A stretch of 5,488 bases of DNA, from NCBI GenBank assembly GCA_028712605.1, contig JAQTPV010000044.1, positions 1 to 5,488 of the forward strand, read 5' to 3'. Within the stretch, counting starts at the first letter, position 1. Every line of letters begins with the position of its first letter. Positions 1 to 5,229 of the stretch are shown piece by piece. The stretch comes from Minisyncoccota bacterium. Lineage in GTDB: Bacteria; Patescibacteriota; Minisyncoccia; Minisyncoccales; CG1-02-41-26. The position numbers and the translations under genes are program-made. Below the pieces are notes generated by a model. That model saw nothing but the letters and a program-made list of their open reading frames with translations. It did not search any database and was not told the origin of the DNA.

Positions 1-348
1 GTCAAGCATATAATTACCGCTGCCCGTATTTTGCCAGCCGGCACTATCGCCAAAAAAGTAATTATCGCTCCCGGTATTTTCATAGCCGGCACTATCGCCA
101 AAACCGCCATTGTCACTACCTAAATTCATCCACCCTGCAACCGGCCCCACAAAAATATTCCCATTGCCCGTACTGCTGGCCCCTGCCTCTTCCCCAATAA
201 AAGTATTCTCATAGCCAGTATTGAGTTGTCCGGCTAAATAGCCCATATAAGTATTCTCATAGCCAGTTGTATTACTTTCTCCAGCGCTTATGCCGATAAA
301 CGTATTGTGAAAACCGGTACTGATCGCCCCTGCCCCATAACCCAAAAC
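1..348 (-). repeat. Tandem ~16-residue (48-base) head repeats within the surface protein
   Basis: Residues 390-505 of the surface protein consist of about seven units of 16-17 residues with the pattern (F/Y)(I/M/F)G..AG..NTG.(E/D)NT, like YadA-type or phage-fibre head repeats. At DNA level some neighbours are nearly identical. The 19-mer GCCGGCACTATCGCCAAAA (plus strand) occurs at 37-55 and 85-103, and the 17-mer GTATTCTCATAGCCAGT at 203-219 and 251-267, both exactly 48 bases apart. The series runs off the left edge, so the copy number is unknown. The exact 48-base period suggests recent unit duplication or slippage. Confidence 0.85.
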
Positions 349-1515
349 AGTTGTTTCTGGACCCACCTCTAAAGCCTTGGTGCTGTTCATATATATCCTG
401 CCGCCAGTCGTATTAATGGCTGGAGCATAGGCCCCCAAAGAACCATCAGCCACACTATCTATATAAGTGGTAGTGATATTATCATTAACCGTAGTTGCCA
501 ACTGCATACTATCCTCACTGCCATAAGCTGTCGTCCGGTATATATTACGCGCTGTCACTTGGCTTGAGCCAATTGGGATATTAGAAAGGTTAATTTTTTG
601 ATTACTCACGTAAATCTCTGCTGAAACCGTACCTCCCTGCGTTTCGCCGCTTGCGGTCACAAAAGTAATCCGATAATGATAATTACCGCTTAGTCCCGTA
701 GCTGTACCCGTGGCAAGCGTTGGAGCGCCAGGCGCTATCTCTGGATCAAAACGTAAGTCACCATGTGAAACGCTTAATTTTGCTGGTGGGGTCGTTGTCC
801 CAATCCCAATACTATAGGAAGTGGATGTGGGATAGAGATTGCTACCAGAAAGAGTCCAGTAATTAGTACCGCTTCCGCCAGCAGCAGTAGCCCATGACAA
901 GCTGCCTGCGCCATCGGTTGATAATACTTGGCCATTAGAGCCATCGGCTGCAGGCCAGCTATAAGCAACGCCATTAAAAGTAGTGGACCCGGTAACCAAG
1001 AGATCGCCAGCTATGGAAAAAAGACTGCCCGGAGTAGTTGTGCCGATGCCAACGTAACCATTCTGCATAATAGTTAAAAGGTTGCCCGAAGTGGAAGTAG
1101 CAATCACTAACTTATCCGAGTCCGAGTCGTCAACATAAATTTTGAAATTTTCACTGGGACTAACCCCGGTTCTAAAACTTAACACTGAATCGCCAGCCGT
1201 AGAACTCGCTGACGTAATTGTTAAAGTAGAGGTGGCCAATCGCCAAAGTTCCAACGAGGAAACTGGGGTAGTAGTGCCAACACCCACCTGATAAGTAGAA
1301 GGCGAATACAAATTGGTGCCAGATACATTCCAGTAAATCTCCACTGTACAATTAGTATCGGAAGGAGAGCATTCCGGATTTAAAGTTTCCCCTGCTTGGT
1401 ATGCAGATCCGTCCCAAGCTGCCTCCACAAAGGCAATATTCCAGCTCAAAAACACCATCAAAACAATACCTAAAATGGCCTTACCCCGTTTTTGGTAACT
1501 GCGACATTTTTCCAT
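1..1515 (-). CDS. Secreted repetitive surface/fibre-like protein, C-terminus beyond the window
   Basis: The frame is open for 505 codons from an ATG at 1515 to base 1 without a stop, so the C-terminus is missing. Residues 12-33 form a hydrophobic signal peptide, with likely cleavage near VEA|AW. Next comes a cysteine-bearing segment (WDGSAYQAGETLNPECSP, C49 and C56) that I recognise as the usual opening of CPR surface proteins. Stalk motifs of the GVGTTTP/GIGTTTP type occur near residues 78-84, 156-162 and 237-243. The unit YW.(V/L)SG(T/S)NLY...GTTTP occurs twice (61-84 and 219-243). Residues 262-360 resemble the fibronectin-like domain of fibre proteins (INLSNIPIGSSQVTARNIYRT). Residues 390-505 are tandem head-like repeats. 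Such proteins often end in a Peptidase_S74/intramolecular chaperone domain; whether this one does cannot be seen. Likely role: an exported, probably trimeric, attachment fibre (inference). The start lacks a clear Shine-Dalgarno. Confidence 0.9.
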   Translation of the reverse strand, partial: MEKCRSYQKRGKAILGIVLMVFLSWNIAFVEAAWDGSAYQAGETLNPECSPSDTNCTVEIYWNVSGTNLYSPSTYQVGVGTTTPVSSLELWRLATSTLTITSASSTAGDSVLSFRTGVSPSENFKIYVDDSDSDKLVIATSTSGNLLTIMQNGYVGIGTTTPGSLFSIAGDLLVTGSTTFNGVAYSWPAADGSNGQVLSTDGAGSLSWATAAGGSGTNYWTLSGSNLYPTSTSYSIGIGTTTPPAKLSVSHGDLRFDPEIAPGAPTLATGTATGLSGNYHYRITFVTASGETQGGTVSAEIYVSNQKINLSNIPIGSSQVTARNIYRTTAYGSEDSMQLATTVNDNITTTYIDSVADGSLGAYAPAINTTGGRIYMNSTKALEVGPETTVLGYGAGAISTGFHNTFIGISAGESNTTGYENTYMGYLAGQLNTGYENTFIGEEAGASSTGNGNIFVGPVAGWMNLGSDNGGFGDSAGYENTGSDNYFFGDSAGWQNTGSGNYMLD

Positions 1516-1541
1516 AAGAAAAAACAAAACTATATTAGATT

Positions 1542-1570
1542 ATTATACACCGTTGAGAGAAAAAACAAAC
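1542..1570 (-). promoter_or_regulatory. Putative promoter of the surface-protein gene
   Basis: Reading the minus strand, a perfect TATAAT lies at 1547-1542, about 26 bases upstream of the ATG at 1515. The -35 is weak: GTTTGT at 1570-1565 with a 17-base spacer, or TTTGTT with 16. A start of transcription near 1535 would give a leader of about 20 bases. A weak -35 would fit dependence on an activator at the tandem repeats just upstream. No terminator separates this gene from the phosphatase, so read-through is also possible. Confidence 0.5.
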
Positions 1571-1596
1571 CTGTAAACTGTGCAAAACCTGTTAAC
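1567..1596. repeat. Imperfect tandem 12-bp direct repeat at the surface-gene promoter
   Basis: AAACCTGTAAAC (1567-1578) and AAACCTGTTAAC (1585-1596) differ at one position and are offset by 18 bases. They begin at the weak -35 of the surface-protein promoter and extend upstream of it, which is where an activator or repressor would bind. The arrangement is visible in the sequence; a regulatory role is inference, and two copies may be chance in AT-rich intergenic DNA. Confidence 0.4.
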
Positions 1597-1629
1597 AATT
1601 CTATCCTGCTCAAAGAAGAATATCGAGGT

Positions 1630-2433
1630 TCATTCGCCTCTTCTAATGATGTCCAGAAGTTGGCTGTGCAACTGGGGCGATCCTGTCAGGCATGTAAAAT
1701 TATCTTGAATCCTCTGGAAAGGATTTGAATAATCAATTTTGTTCCCGAAAAAATCCGTGTATACGCCACCAGCCTCCTCAATAATGATTTGCGGGGCCAC
1801 ATTATCCCAAATTTTGCTTGTGCGATTTAAATGGGCCCCATATTTCCCCCGAGCCACCATAGCAGTATCAAAAGTACCACCGCTATTTCTCAAACTCCTG
1901 ATATTCAAAACTATTCCAGCCAATAATTTGCATTCCTCTCTTGTTATTTGAGGGTCTTCAGGATAACCATCAATCCCATAAGCCACTAAAACATTCTTCA
2001 AACTTTTCTCCCGGCTAACGCTAATTCTTTCGCCATCACAATAAGACCCCTTGCCTCTTCCGGCAATATAGATTTCAGAAAAGCTAGGCAGAGCGAAGCC
2101 GCCGGCAATGGGGATATCATTTTCCAGCAAGCCTATCATTATTCCATAAAGAGGTGATCCCGCCGCAAAATTGCTCGTGCCATCTATTGGGTCAATGACC
2201 CAAGTCAGGTTGGATTTATTGTTAATCGCCCCTGCCTCCTCATCAATAATATTGTGATCTGGAAATTTCCTCTTAATTTTTTCAACTATTGTCTTCCCTA
2301 TTTTTAAATCAGTTTCCGTAACAACTTGATTGCTATCCCCATCTTTCAGAACGCCACCCACCTTACCCAAGCTGCTTCTGGCAATCTCGGAAGTTTCTTT
2401 TAGCGACTCAATAATAAAATTTTGATAGTCCAT
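1630..2433 (-). CDS. Inositol monophosphatase family protein (Mg2+-dependent sugar/nucleotide phosphatase)
   Basis: A complete 267-residue protein of typical IMPase-family length. It carries the metal-site signatures in order: TETD (residues 39-42), the acidic pair E65-E66, the DPIDGT motif at 81-86 (D81 and D84 as metal ligands) followed by SNF, and the C-terminal motif WD (209-210) leading into IIEEAGG (217-223). It should be a soluble cytosolic phosphatase removing phosphate with Mg2+. The family includes inositol-1-phosphatase, CysQ-type 3'(2'),5'-bisphosphate nucleotidase, histidinol-phosphatase and archaeal-type fructose-1,6-bisphosphatase, and sequence reading alone does not decide between them. 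I chose the ATG at 2433 because MDYQNFIIES aligns with the usual N-terminus; an in-frame TTG at 2448 would add five residues. Neither start has a clear ribosome binding site. It lies upstream of the surface-protein gene on the same strand, with 114 bases between them. Confidence 0.93.
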   Translation of the reverse strand: MDYQNFIIESLKETSEIARSSLGKVGGVLKDGDSNQVVTETDLKIGKTIVEKIKRKFPDHNIIDEEAGAINNKSNLTWVIDPIDGTSNFAAGSPLYGIMIGLLENDIPIAGGFALPSFSEIYIAGRGKGSYCDGERISVSREKSLKNVLVAYGIDGYPEDPQITREECKLLAGIVLNIRSLRNSGGTFDTAMVARGKYGAHLNRTSKIWDNVAPQIIIEEAGGVYTDFFGNKIDYSNPFQRIQDNFTCLTGSPQLHSQLLDIIRRGE

Positions 2434-2481
2434 AGATTTACTTTTCAATTAAATGCTGTTCTTAAAATCAACTATTGCCCC

Positions 2482-2509
2482 ATTTTACCAAAAATTACTA
2501 TCAACACAA
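2482..2509 (-). promoter_or_regulatory. Putative promoter of the phosphatase gene
   Basis: On the minus strand TTGTGT (2509-2504), a 16-base spacer and TAAAAT (2487-2482) form a moderate promoter about 48 bases upstream of the ATG at 2433. It lies in the divergent intergenic region, next to but not overlapping the plus-strand promoter at 2540-2568. Confidence 0.4.
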
Positions 2510-2539
2510 AACTATCTAAAAGAGGGTCTTTTGGTTGGT

Positions 2540-2568
2540 TTGACTAAAAGCAAGAAGCATGGTATAAA
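2540..2568 (+). promoter_or_regulatory. Strong extended -10 promoter of the small membrane-protein gene
   Basis: TTGACT (2540-2545), a 17-base spacer and TATAAA (2563-2568) each match consensus at five of six positions, and TGG directly before the -10 makes an extended -10 element. Transcription would begin near 2575, giving a leader of about 50 bases. A 7-bp inverted repeat, TGACTAA (2541-2547) and TTAGTCA (2573-2579), brackets the -10 and could be an operator, though the arms are short. Confidence 0.7.
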
Positions 2569-2627
2569 ATAGTTAGTCATAAAAATTTTATAATCTTTCA
2601 AAAACTGAAGGGAAAGGAGAGTGCCAA

Positions 2628-2993
2628 ATGTTTGATTTCAAAAAAAGCTGGCACCGCAAGATTTTTTTTCTTTTGGCCGCTATATTATATATCACAACCA
2701 GTGCCATTGATTACCGTTATACAATTGATGGCATCAAACACGGGCTCTCCCCTGAAGGAAACCCCGTAGCCCAGCTCTATATTGAGTTATTCGGTCTAGA
2801 AAAAGGGTTGCTAATATACAAAATTGTCTTAGTAACCTTGGTGATCGCAGGGGCTAAAATCATTGATATTGTGTATGCCCGGAAAGCTAATCACCCGGGC
2901 CTTGTGGCTATACCATATTGGATTCTCTGCATTGGAGCCAGCCTGACGTTGCTGGCGGTTGGGCTATGGATAAAATTATTTTTAAGCTCGTAG
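2628..2993 (+). CDS. Small three-helix membrane protein, DUF5658-like
   Basis: A 121-residue protein with three predicted membrane helices, at about residues 11-27, 59-81 and 94-118, and a basic N-terminus (KKSWHRK) that should stay in the cytoplasm. Between helices 1 and 2 lies D28..YTIDGIKHGLSPEGNPV, which matches the D..T..G...G..E.NP signature I associate with DUF5658-type proteins; this is recalled family knowledge and was not searched. Function is unknown. The start is well supported: AAGGAG at 2614-2619, eight bases before the ATG, downstream of a strong promoter. The gene appears monocistronic, since an intrinsic terminator overlaps its stop codon. Confidence 0.88.
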   Translation: MFDFKKSWHRKIFFLLAAILYITTSAIDYRYTIDGIKHGLSPEGNPVAQLYIELFGLEKGLLIYKIVLVTLVIAGAKIIDIVYARKANHPGLVAIPYWILCIGASLTLLAVGLWIKLFLSS

Positions 2994-3017
2994 TGACGAA
3001 AACACCACGGGCTTTTC
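2984..3017 (+). terminator. Intrinsic terminator overlapping the stop of the membrane-protein gene
   Basis: AAGCTCGTAGTG (2984-2995) pairs with CACCACGGGCTT (3003-3014), giving a 12-position stem with one A-C mismatch and one G-T wobble and a 7-base ACGAAAA loop. TTTT follows at 3013-3016. The TAG stop at 2991-2993 lies inside the 5' arm. The T-run is short, so efficiency may be moderate. Confidence 0.75.
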
Positions 3018-3112
3018 TATTACTTTCGCGCCCACTTTCCGCTCATTGTCGTTGAGCGACCAGAATAAAGAATGAGACCATGATCGCAAAAAGTTATTCA
3101 CAAGAAAAAATA

Positions 3113-3142
3113 TTGACAGCCCCTTTGGCCCCAATGTAAAAT
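3113..3142 (+). promoter_or_regulatory. Near-consensus promoter of the orphan RNA gene
   Basis: A perfect TTGACA (3113-3118), an 18-base spacer and TAAAAT (3137-3142) form one of the best promoters in the window. The A-rich AAGAAAAAATA directly upstream (3102-3112) resembles an UP element, as at stable-RNA promoters. Transcription should start near 3149. No convincing protein gene lies downstream on this strand before the terminator at 3354-3400. The 95 bases between the previous terminator and this promoter hold only a short hairpin (CGCTCA/TGAGCG at 3040-3058) of unknown meaning. Confidence 0.65.
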
Positions 3143-3148
3143 AGGAAT

Positions 3149-3400
3149 AGTTGGAAAGAAAAGCCACCCTTACTTTCTTTTTGACTGGGGTTGACAGACC
3201 TCAAGAAGCGTAGAGCTTAAGGAATCAAGTAGCACTCATTTTTGAGTGTGTCAATCAGGGTAAAACATACCCCGAGAACTTGGAACCAGAAATCCCACAC
3301 AAAAGCTTCAGAAAGGAGCTAAAAAAATGCTGGACCCAAAATGGTCAAAGCGAAATGGATAGGAACAAAACGAATCCCAAAAAGTTCTTGTCCATTTTTT
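3149..3400 (+). ncRNA. Candidate orphan structured RNA of about 250 nt, family unknown
   Basis: The stretch is bounded by a near-consensus promoter and an intrinsic terminator and has no convincing ORF. Hand folding gives a nested set of stems. A 5' hairpin AAAGAAA-a-G/CTTTCTTT spans 3155-3180. Outer stem TTTGAC/GTCAAA pairs 3180-3185 with 3344-3349 and shares base 3180 with that hairpin. GGGTT-ga-CAG/CTGGACCC pairs 3188-3197 with 3330-3337, and GAAGC/GCTTC pairs 3205-3209 with 3305-3309. GG-aa-TCAAGT/ACTTGG-aa-CC pairs 3221-3230 with 3278-3287 and encloses two hairpins (3232-3249 with a TTTT loop, 3258-3272). I do not see the signatures of tmRNA, RNase P, SRP RNA or tRNA, and the branched fold does not look like 6S RNA. 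There is no downstream gene on this strand, so a riboswitch is unlikely. Ends are inferred. Confidence 0.55.
3354..3400 (+). terminator. Intrinsic terminator of the orphan RNA gene
   Basis: AATGGATAGGAAC (3354-3366) pairs over all 13 positions with GTTCTTGTCCATT (3384-3396), two of the pairs being G-T. The loop is 17 bases and the T-run is 3395-3400. On the other strand the stem is not followed by a T-run, so it works for plus-strand transcription only. Confidence 0.75.
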
Positions 3401-3404
3401 ATTA

Positions 3405-3441
3405 TAAATAAAAAGACAACCACTTAATAAGGCGGGTTGTC
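3405..3441 (-). terminator. Intrinsic terminator of the three-gene minus-strand operon
   Basis: On the minus strand GACAACC (3441-3435) pairs with GGTTGTC (3421-3415), with an inner CTT/AAG pairing possible, followed by TTTTTATTT at 3414-3406. It lies 34 bases after the TGA of the last operon gene. It stands back to back with the plus-strand terminator ending at 3400. Confidence 0.75.
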
Positions 3442-3474
3442 CAGTTACATATTTGTAACAGCCTTTCTGATTTT

Positions 3475-3762
3475 TCAAGCTTCCAATTGATTTTGATTCT
3501 CCCAAAGGAGTTCACCTTTGGAATTATATATTTTCTGTATCCATGGGTAACCCCAACTAAAAGGATTGCCCTCATGGTCAAAAAATTGTATGCCACCCAT
3601 TTGTTGTTTAATCCCTCCATCCTTAACCTGAACCAGTATGACATCCTCCTTCTTTTCAATGTCTAGATCATCAGGAAGCTCATCGGTTTCAGCTGTCGGA
3701 GTTAACTCAACAGTATAGTTGCCCCCATAGTCCCAATAGCCGTCAGGATTTTTATGTCGCAT
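3475..3762 (-). CDS. Hypothetical protein, 95 residues, last gene of the operon
   Basis: I do not recognise this protein. It is soluble-looking and acidic, with no signal peptide or membrane helix. The N-terminal third is polar (DYGGNYTVELTPTAETDELP, with an acidic run DDLDIEKKED at 31-40). The C-terminal half contains hydrophobic-aromatic strands separated by turns (VILVQVKDGG, IQFFDHEGNPFSWGYPW, KIYNSKGELLWE), suggesting a small beta-rich domain. The start is firm: AAAGGAGG at 3777-3770, seven bases before the ATG at 3762. It follows the 148-residue gene after a 74-base gap with no clear terminator, so co-transcription is likely. The reading frame is supported by its ribosome binding site and the terminator just after its TGA. 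Confidence 0.8.
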   Translation of the reverse strand: MRHKNPDGYWDYGGNYTVELTPTAETDELPDDLDIEKKEDVILVQVKDGGIKQQMGGIQFFDHEGNPFSWGYPWIQKIYNSKGELLWENQNQLEA

Positions 3763-3836
3763 TATAAATCCTCCTTTATTTTAGTACTGCCATATCCCAA
3801 CCTGTAATCCCTGACTTGAAAAAACAACAAAAATAA

Positions 3837-4283
3837 CTATACAGAGCCCTCGGCATAAAAGCCGGATTTCGATAGATCAAAAGGCTCAACCTCTACCTCT
3901 GTTCCAAAGACGAGATCCCTCCAAGTAATAGCCCCTCTAAAGAAAAAGGTAATTCTTTGGGCTAAACGGTCTCTAAGTACCTTTGCATCTTTTAGCTCCA
4001 TAACTTTCAAGTCCTCTGACTCAGCACCTACGGTTTGGGCTAAGCTCCTTATTATCTCGTTCGCCTTTCCCAGATCAATAGAAAGTTGTTTCACTATGAT
4101 ACTGACTGGGATTTGATCCGTTTTGACACTCTTATCCAAAACGAACGAGAATCTGATGCTCTCCTCGTCAACTCCCAATTCGGGCATTCCCATAATCGCG
4201 GACGTAAGAGCCTCCTCCATTTTAGTAATATATGGATCTTCAAAGTCCATGCCCACAAGACCATGCACGACAATTAATGTCAT
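3837..4283 (-). CDS. Hypothetical protein, 148 residues, middle gene of the operon
   Basis: I do not recognise a family. The sequence reads as two strand-helix units: strand TLIVVHGL (2-8), helix DPYITKMEEALTSAIMGM (16-33), strand SIRFSFVLD (42-50), then strand VSIIVKQLS (60-68) and helix GKANEIIRSLAQTVGA (72-87). A charged helix (91-110) and a strand-like tail (ITFFFRGAITWRDLVFG, 111-127) follow. The beta-alpha-beta doubling recalls tautomerase-type ferredoxin-like folds, but there is no Pro after the initiator Met, so that enzyme function is not supported. No cysteines, signal peptide or membrane helix. AAGGAGG at 4297-4291, seven bases from the ATG, fixes the start. Only 38 bases separate it from the YkgJ-like gene upstream, too few for a promoter of its own. 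Confidence 0.82.
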   Translation of the reverse strand: MTLIVVHGLVGMDFEDPYITKMEEALTSAIMGMPELGVDEESIRFSFVLDKSVKTDQIPVSIIVKQLSIDLGKANEIIRSLAQTVGAESEDLKVMELKDAKVLRDRLAQRITFFFRGAITWRDLVFGTEVEVEPFDLSKSGFYAEGSV

Positions 4284-4321
4284 AATACTCCCTCCTTCTT
4301 TCTTTAATGCCTGTTTTTATC

Positions 4322-5014
4322 TCACCTTCCTAGCCGGACTGACCTTAGGACAGATTTATCTCCTCCTTCAAGCCTTAACTCGTCGTCCCTTATGGGCTGC
4401 CAGTTGCGCTTTTTACATATTGACAGCCAATGACCAAGCGGACTAACAGCCTGATAGCCAAACCTATCTTCCTGATGGTCTAAAATTAAATTGTTTGCCC
4501 AAGTTTCGCAGGCAAAGCGATGGCGTTGCGCCCTGCTTGTTTCAAATGTTTCACATTTACGCAAACTACTCAAAGTCCGACAGTCAATGATGCGGACTGG
4601 GTAAATTATACAAGCGCCATCAGAACCCAAAAAAGGGCAGGGTTTCCCTTTCCAGTCATTGACAAATAAGAAAGGGTTTTGTGTAAGGGATAGTTGGTTT
4701 TTAGAGTAATATTGCTCCCACTCTTCAGCAAATTGCCCTAGTTGTTTTTTTAAATCATGACGAGCCCCTTTCTCCATTCTACTAATAAACAAGATAATCT
4801 CGTCCATTTCAGGTTTGGTGCAGCTTATCATCTGATAACAACAAACTGCACAACCCTTTCCACAAGTAAGGGCTACACCTGAATCTTTGATTTCGTTAGC
4901 CAGGTATTTATCCAAGGCGGCATAAACCGCCATTATATAAGACATGCCCGCATTCTGATTCTTTGACACAAGATCCTCAAATTGCCTTTTGCCTACATTC
5001 CCTAACTCTAACAA
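4322..5014 (-). CDS. YkgJ-like cysteine-cluster protein (putative zinc/iron-chelating family)
   Basis: A 230-residue protein with the hallmark CGKGCAVCC cluster (C51, C55, C58, C59; CxxxCxxCC), an extra C65, and the second half of the signature, PCPFLGSDGACIIYPVRIIDCR (C126, C135, C145). Further cysteines stand at 154, 169 and 200. This is the pattern of the YkgJ/UPF0153 family (PF03692), thought to bind zinc or an iron-sulfur cluster; the reaction is unknown. The usual 'RP..C' of the second motif reads 'RIIDC' here. Helical segments fill the spacer (66-105). The start is TTG at 5014: GGAGGTGA at 5028-5021, a perfect anti-SD match, lies six bases upstream, and the first in-frame ATG (residue 24) has no such support. 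First gene of the likely operon with the 148- and 95-residue proteins. Confidence 0.88.
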   Translation of the reverse strand: MLELGNVGKRQFEDLVSKNQNAGMSYIMAVYAALDKYLANEIKDSGVALTCGKGCAVCCYQMISCTKPEMDEIILFISRMEKGARHDLKKQLGQFAEEWEQYYSKNQLSLTQNPFLFVNDWKGKPCPFLGSDGACIIYPVRIIDCRTLSSLRKCETFETSRAQRHRFACETWANNLILDHQEDRFGYQAVSPLGHWLSICKKRNWQPIRDDELRLEGGDKSVLRSVRLGR

Positions 5015-5093
5015 CTCAAGTCACCTCCCTTCAAGGTTATTTCTGTTTTTTGCGACTCTATCCATGTTTCATTGCAAATGTTCACAACTTTAA

Positions 5094-5123
5094 GCTATAC
5101 CGAATCCAATAAAAATCAAGCAA
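5094..5123 (-). promoter_or_regulatory. Weak candidate promoter for the YkgJ-led operon
   Basis: On the minus strand TTGCTT (5123-5118), an 18-base spacer and TATAGC (5099-5094) lie about 80 bases upstream of the TTG start at 5014. Match to consensus is modest, and TTGTGA with GATAGA nearer the gene is an alternative. Some promoter is expected here because the upstream gene ends in a strong terminator at 5161-5196. Confidence 0.3.
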
Positions 5124-5160
5124 ATCGCTCCTTCTGCTTCAAACAATTAGACTACCATCC

Positions 5161-5196
5161 AAAAACAAAAAGCTGCAATGGTCCAGCCATTACAGC
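5161..5196 (-). terminator. Intrinsic terminator of the DUF4870-like gene
   Basis: On the minus strand GCTGTAATGG (5196-5187) pairs with CCATTGCAGC (5181-5172) over ten positions, one being a T-G wobble, with a 5-base loop. TTTTTGTTTTT follows at 5171-5161. It lies 33 bases after the TAA of the membrane-protein gene and isolates that gene from the operon beyond. Confidence 0.85.
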
Positions 5197-5229
5197 CTGA
5201 TAAATTTTATACTAAGCCTTTATAAAAAA

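Noticed and set aside
1..348. Regularly spaced direct repeats resembling a CRISPR array
   Set aside because: The 48-base period is a whole number of codons within an open frame, the 'spacers' are themselves related, and the units encode a protein repeat.
774..974. Minus-strand ORF of 66 codons inside the surface-protein gene
   Set aside because: Shadow frame of the large open frame, whose translation shows coherent domain structure throughout.
1492..1728. Plus-strand ORF of 78 codons across the surface-protein start and the phosphatase end
   Set aside because: It is antisense to two supported genes and their intergenic promoter, with no ribosome binding site.
2434..2448. TTG at 2448 as an alternative start of the phosphatase
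   Set aside because: It adds five residues (start-KSKS) not expected in the family and has no ribosome binding site; the ATG at 2433 fits better, though this is not decisive.
3094..3102. TTATTCACA, one mismatch from the DnaA box consensus
   Set aside because: It is a single copy with no cluster of boxes, no dnaA or dnaN and no origin-like AT-rich tract nearby; expected by chance.
2982..3167. Minus-strand ORF of 61 codons with a GTG start
   Set aside because: No ribosome binding site at usable spacing, it overlaps the terminator of the membrane-protein gene and the RNA promoter on the opposite strand, and the product has no recognisable features.
3308..3659. Two overlapping minus-strand ORFs (3308-3505 and 3402-3659)
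   Set aside because: They run through two terminators and the 95-residue gene in other frames and lack ribosome binding sites; the frame at 3475-3762 has a perfect one.
4086..4446. Plus-strand ORFs antisense to the 148-residue and YkgJ-like genes
   Set aside because: The minus-strand genes have strong ribosome binding sites and, for YkgJ, family motifs; the antisense frames have neither.
5205..5227. TTTTATA/TATAAAA inverted repeat next to the stop of the DUF4870-like gene
   Set aside because: The arms are only A and T and easily arise by chance; the real terminator is the GC-containing hairpin at 5172-5196.
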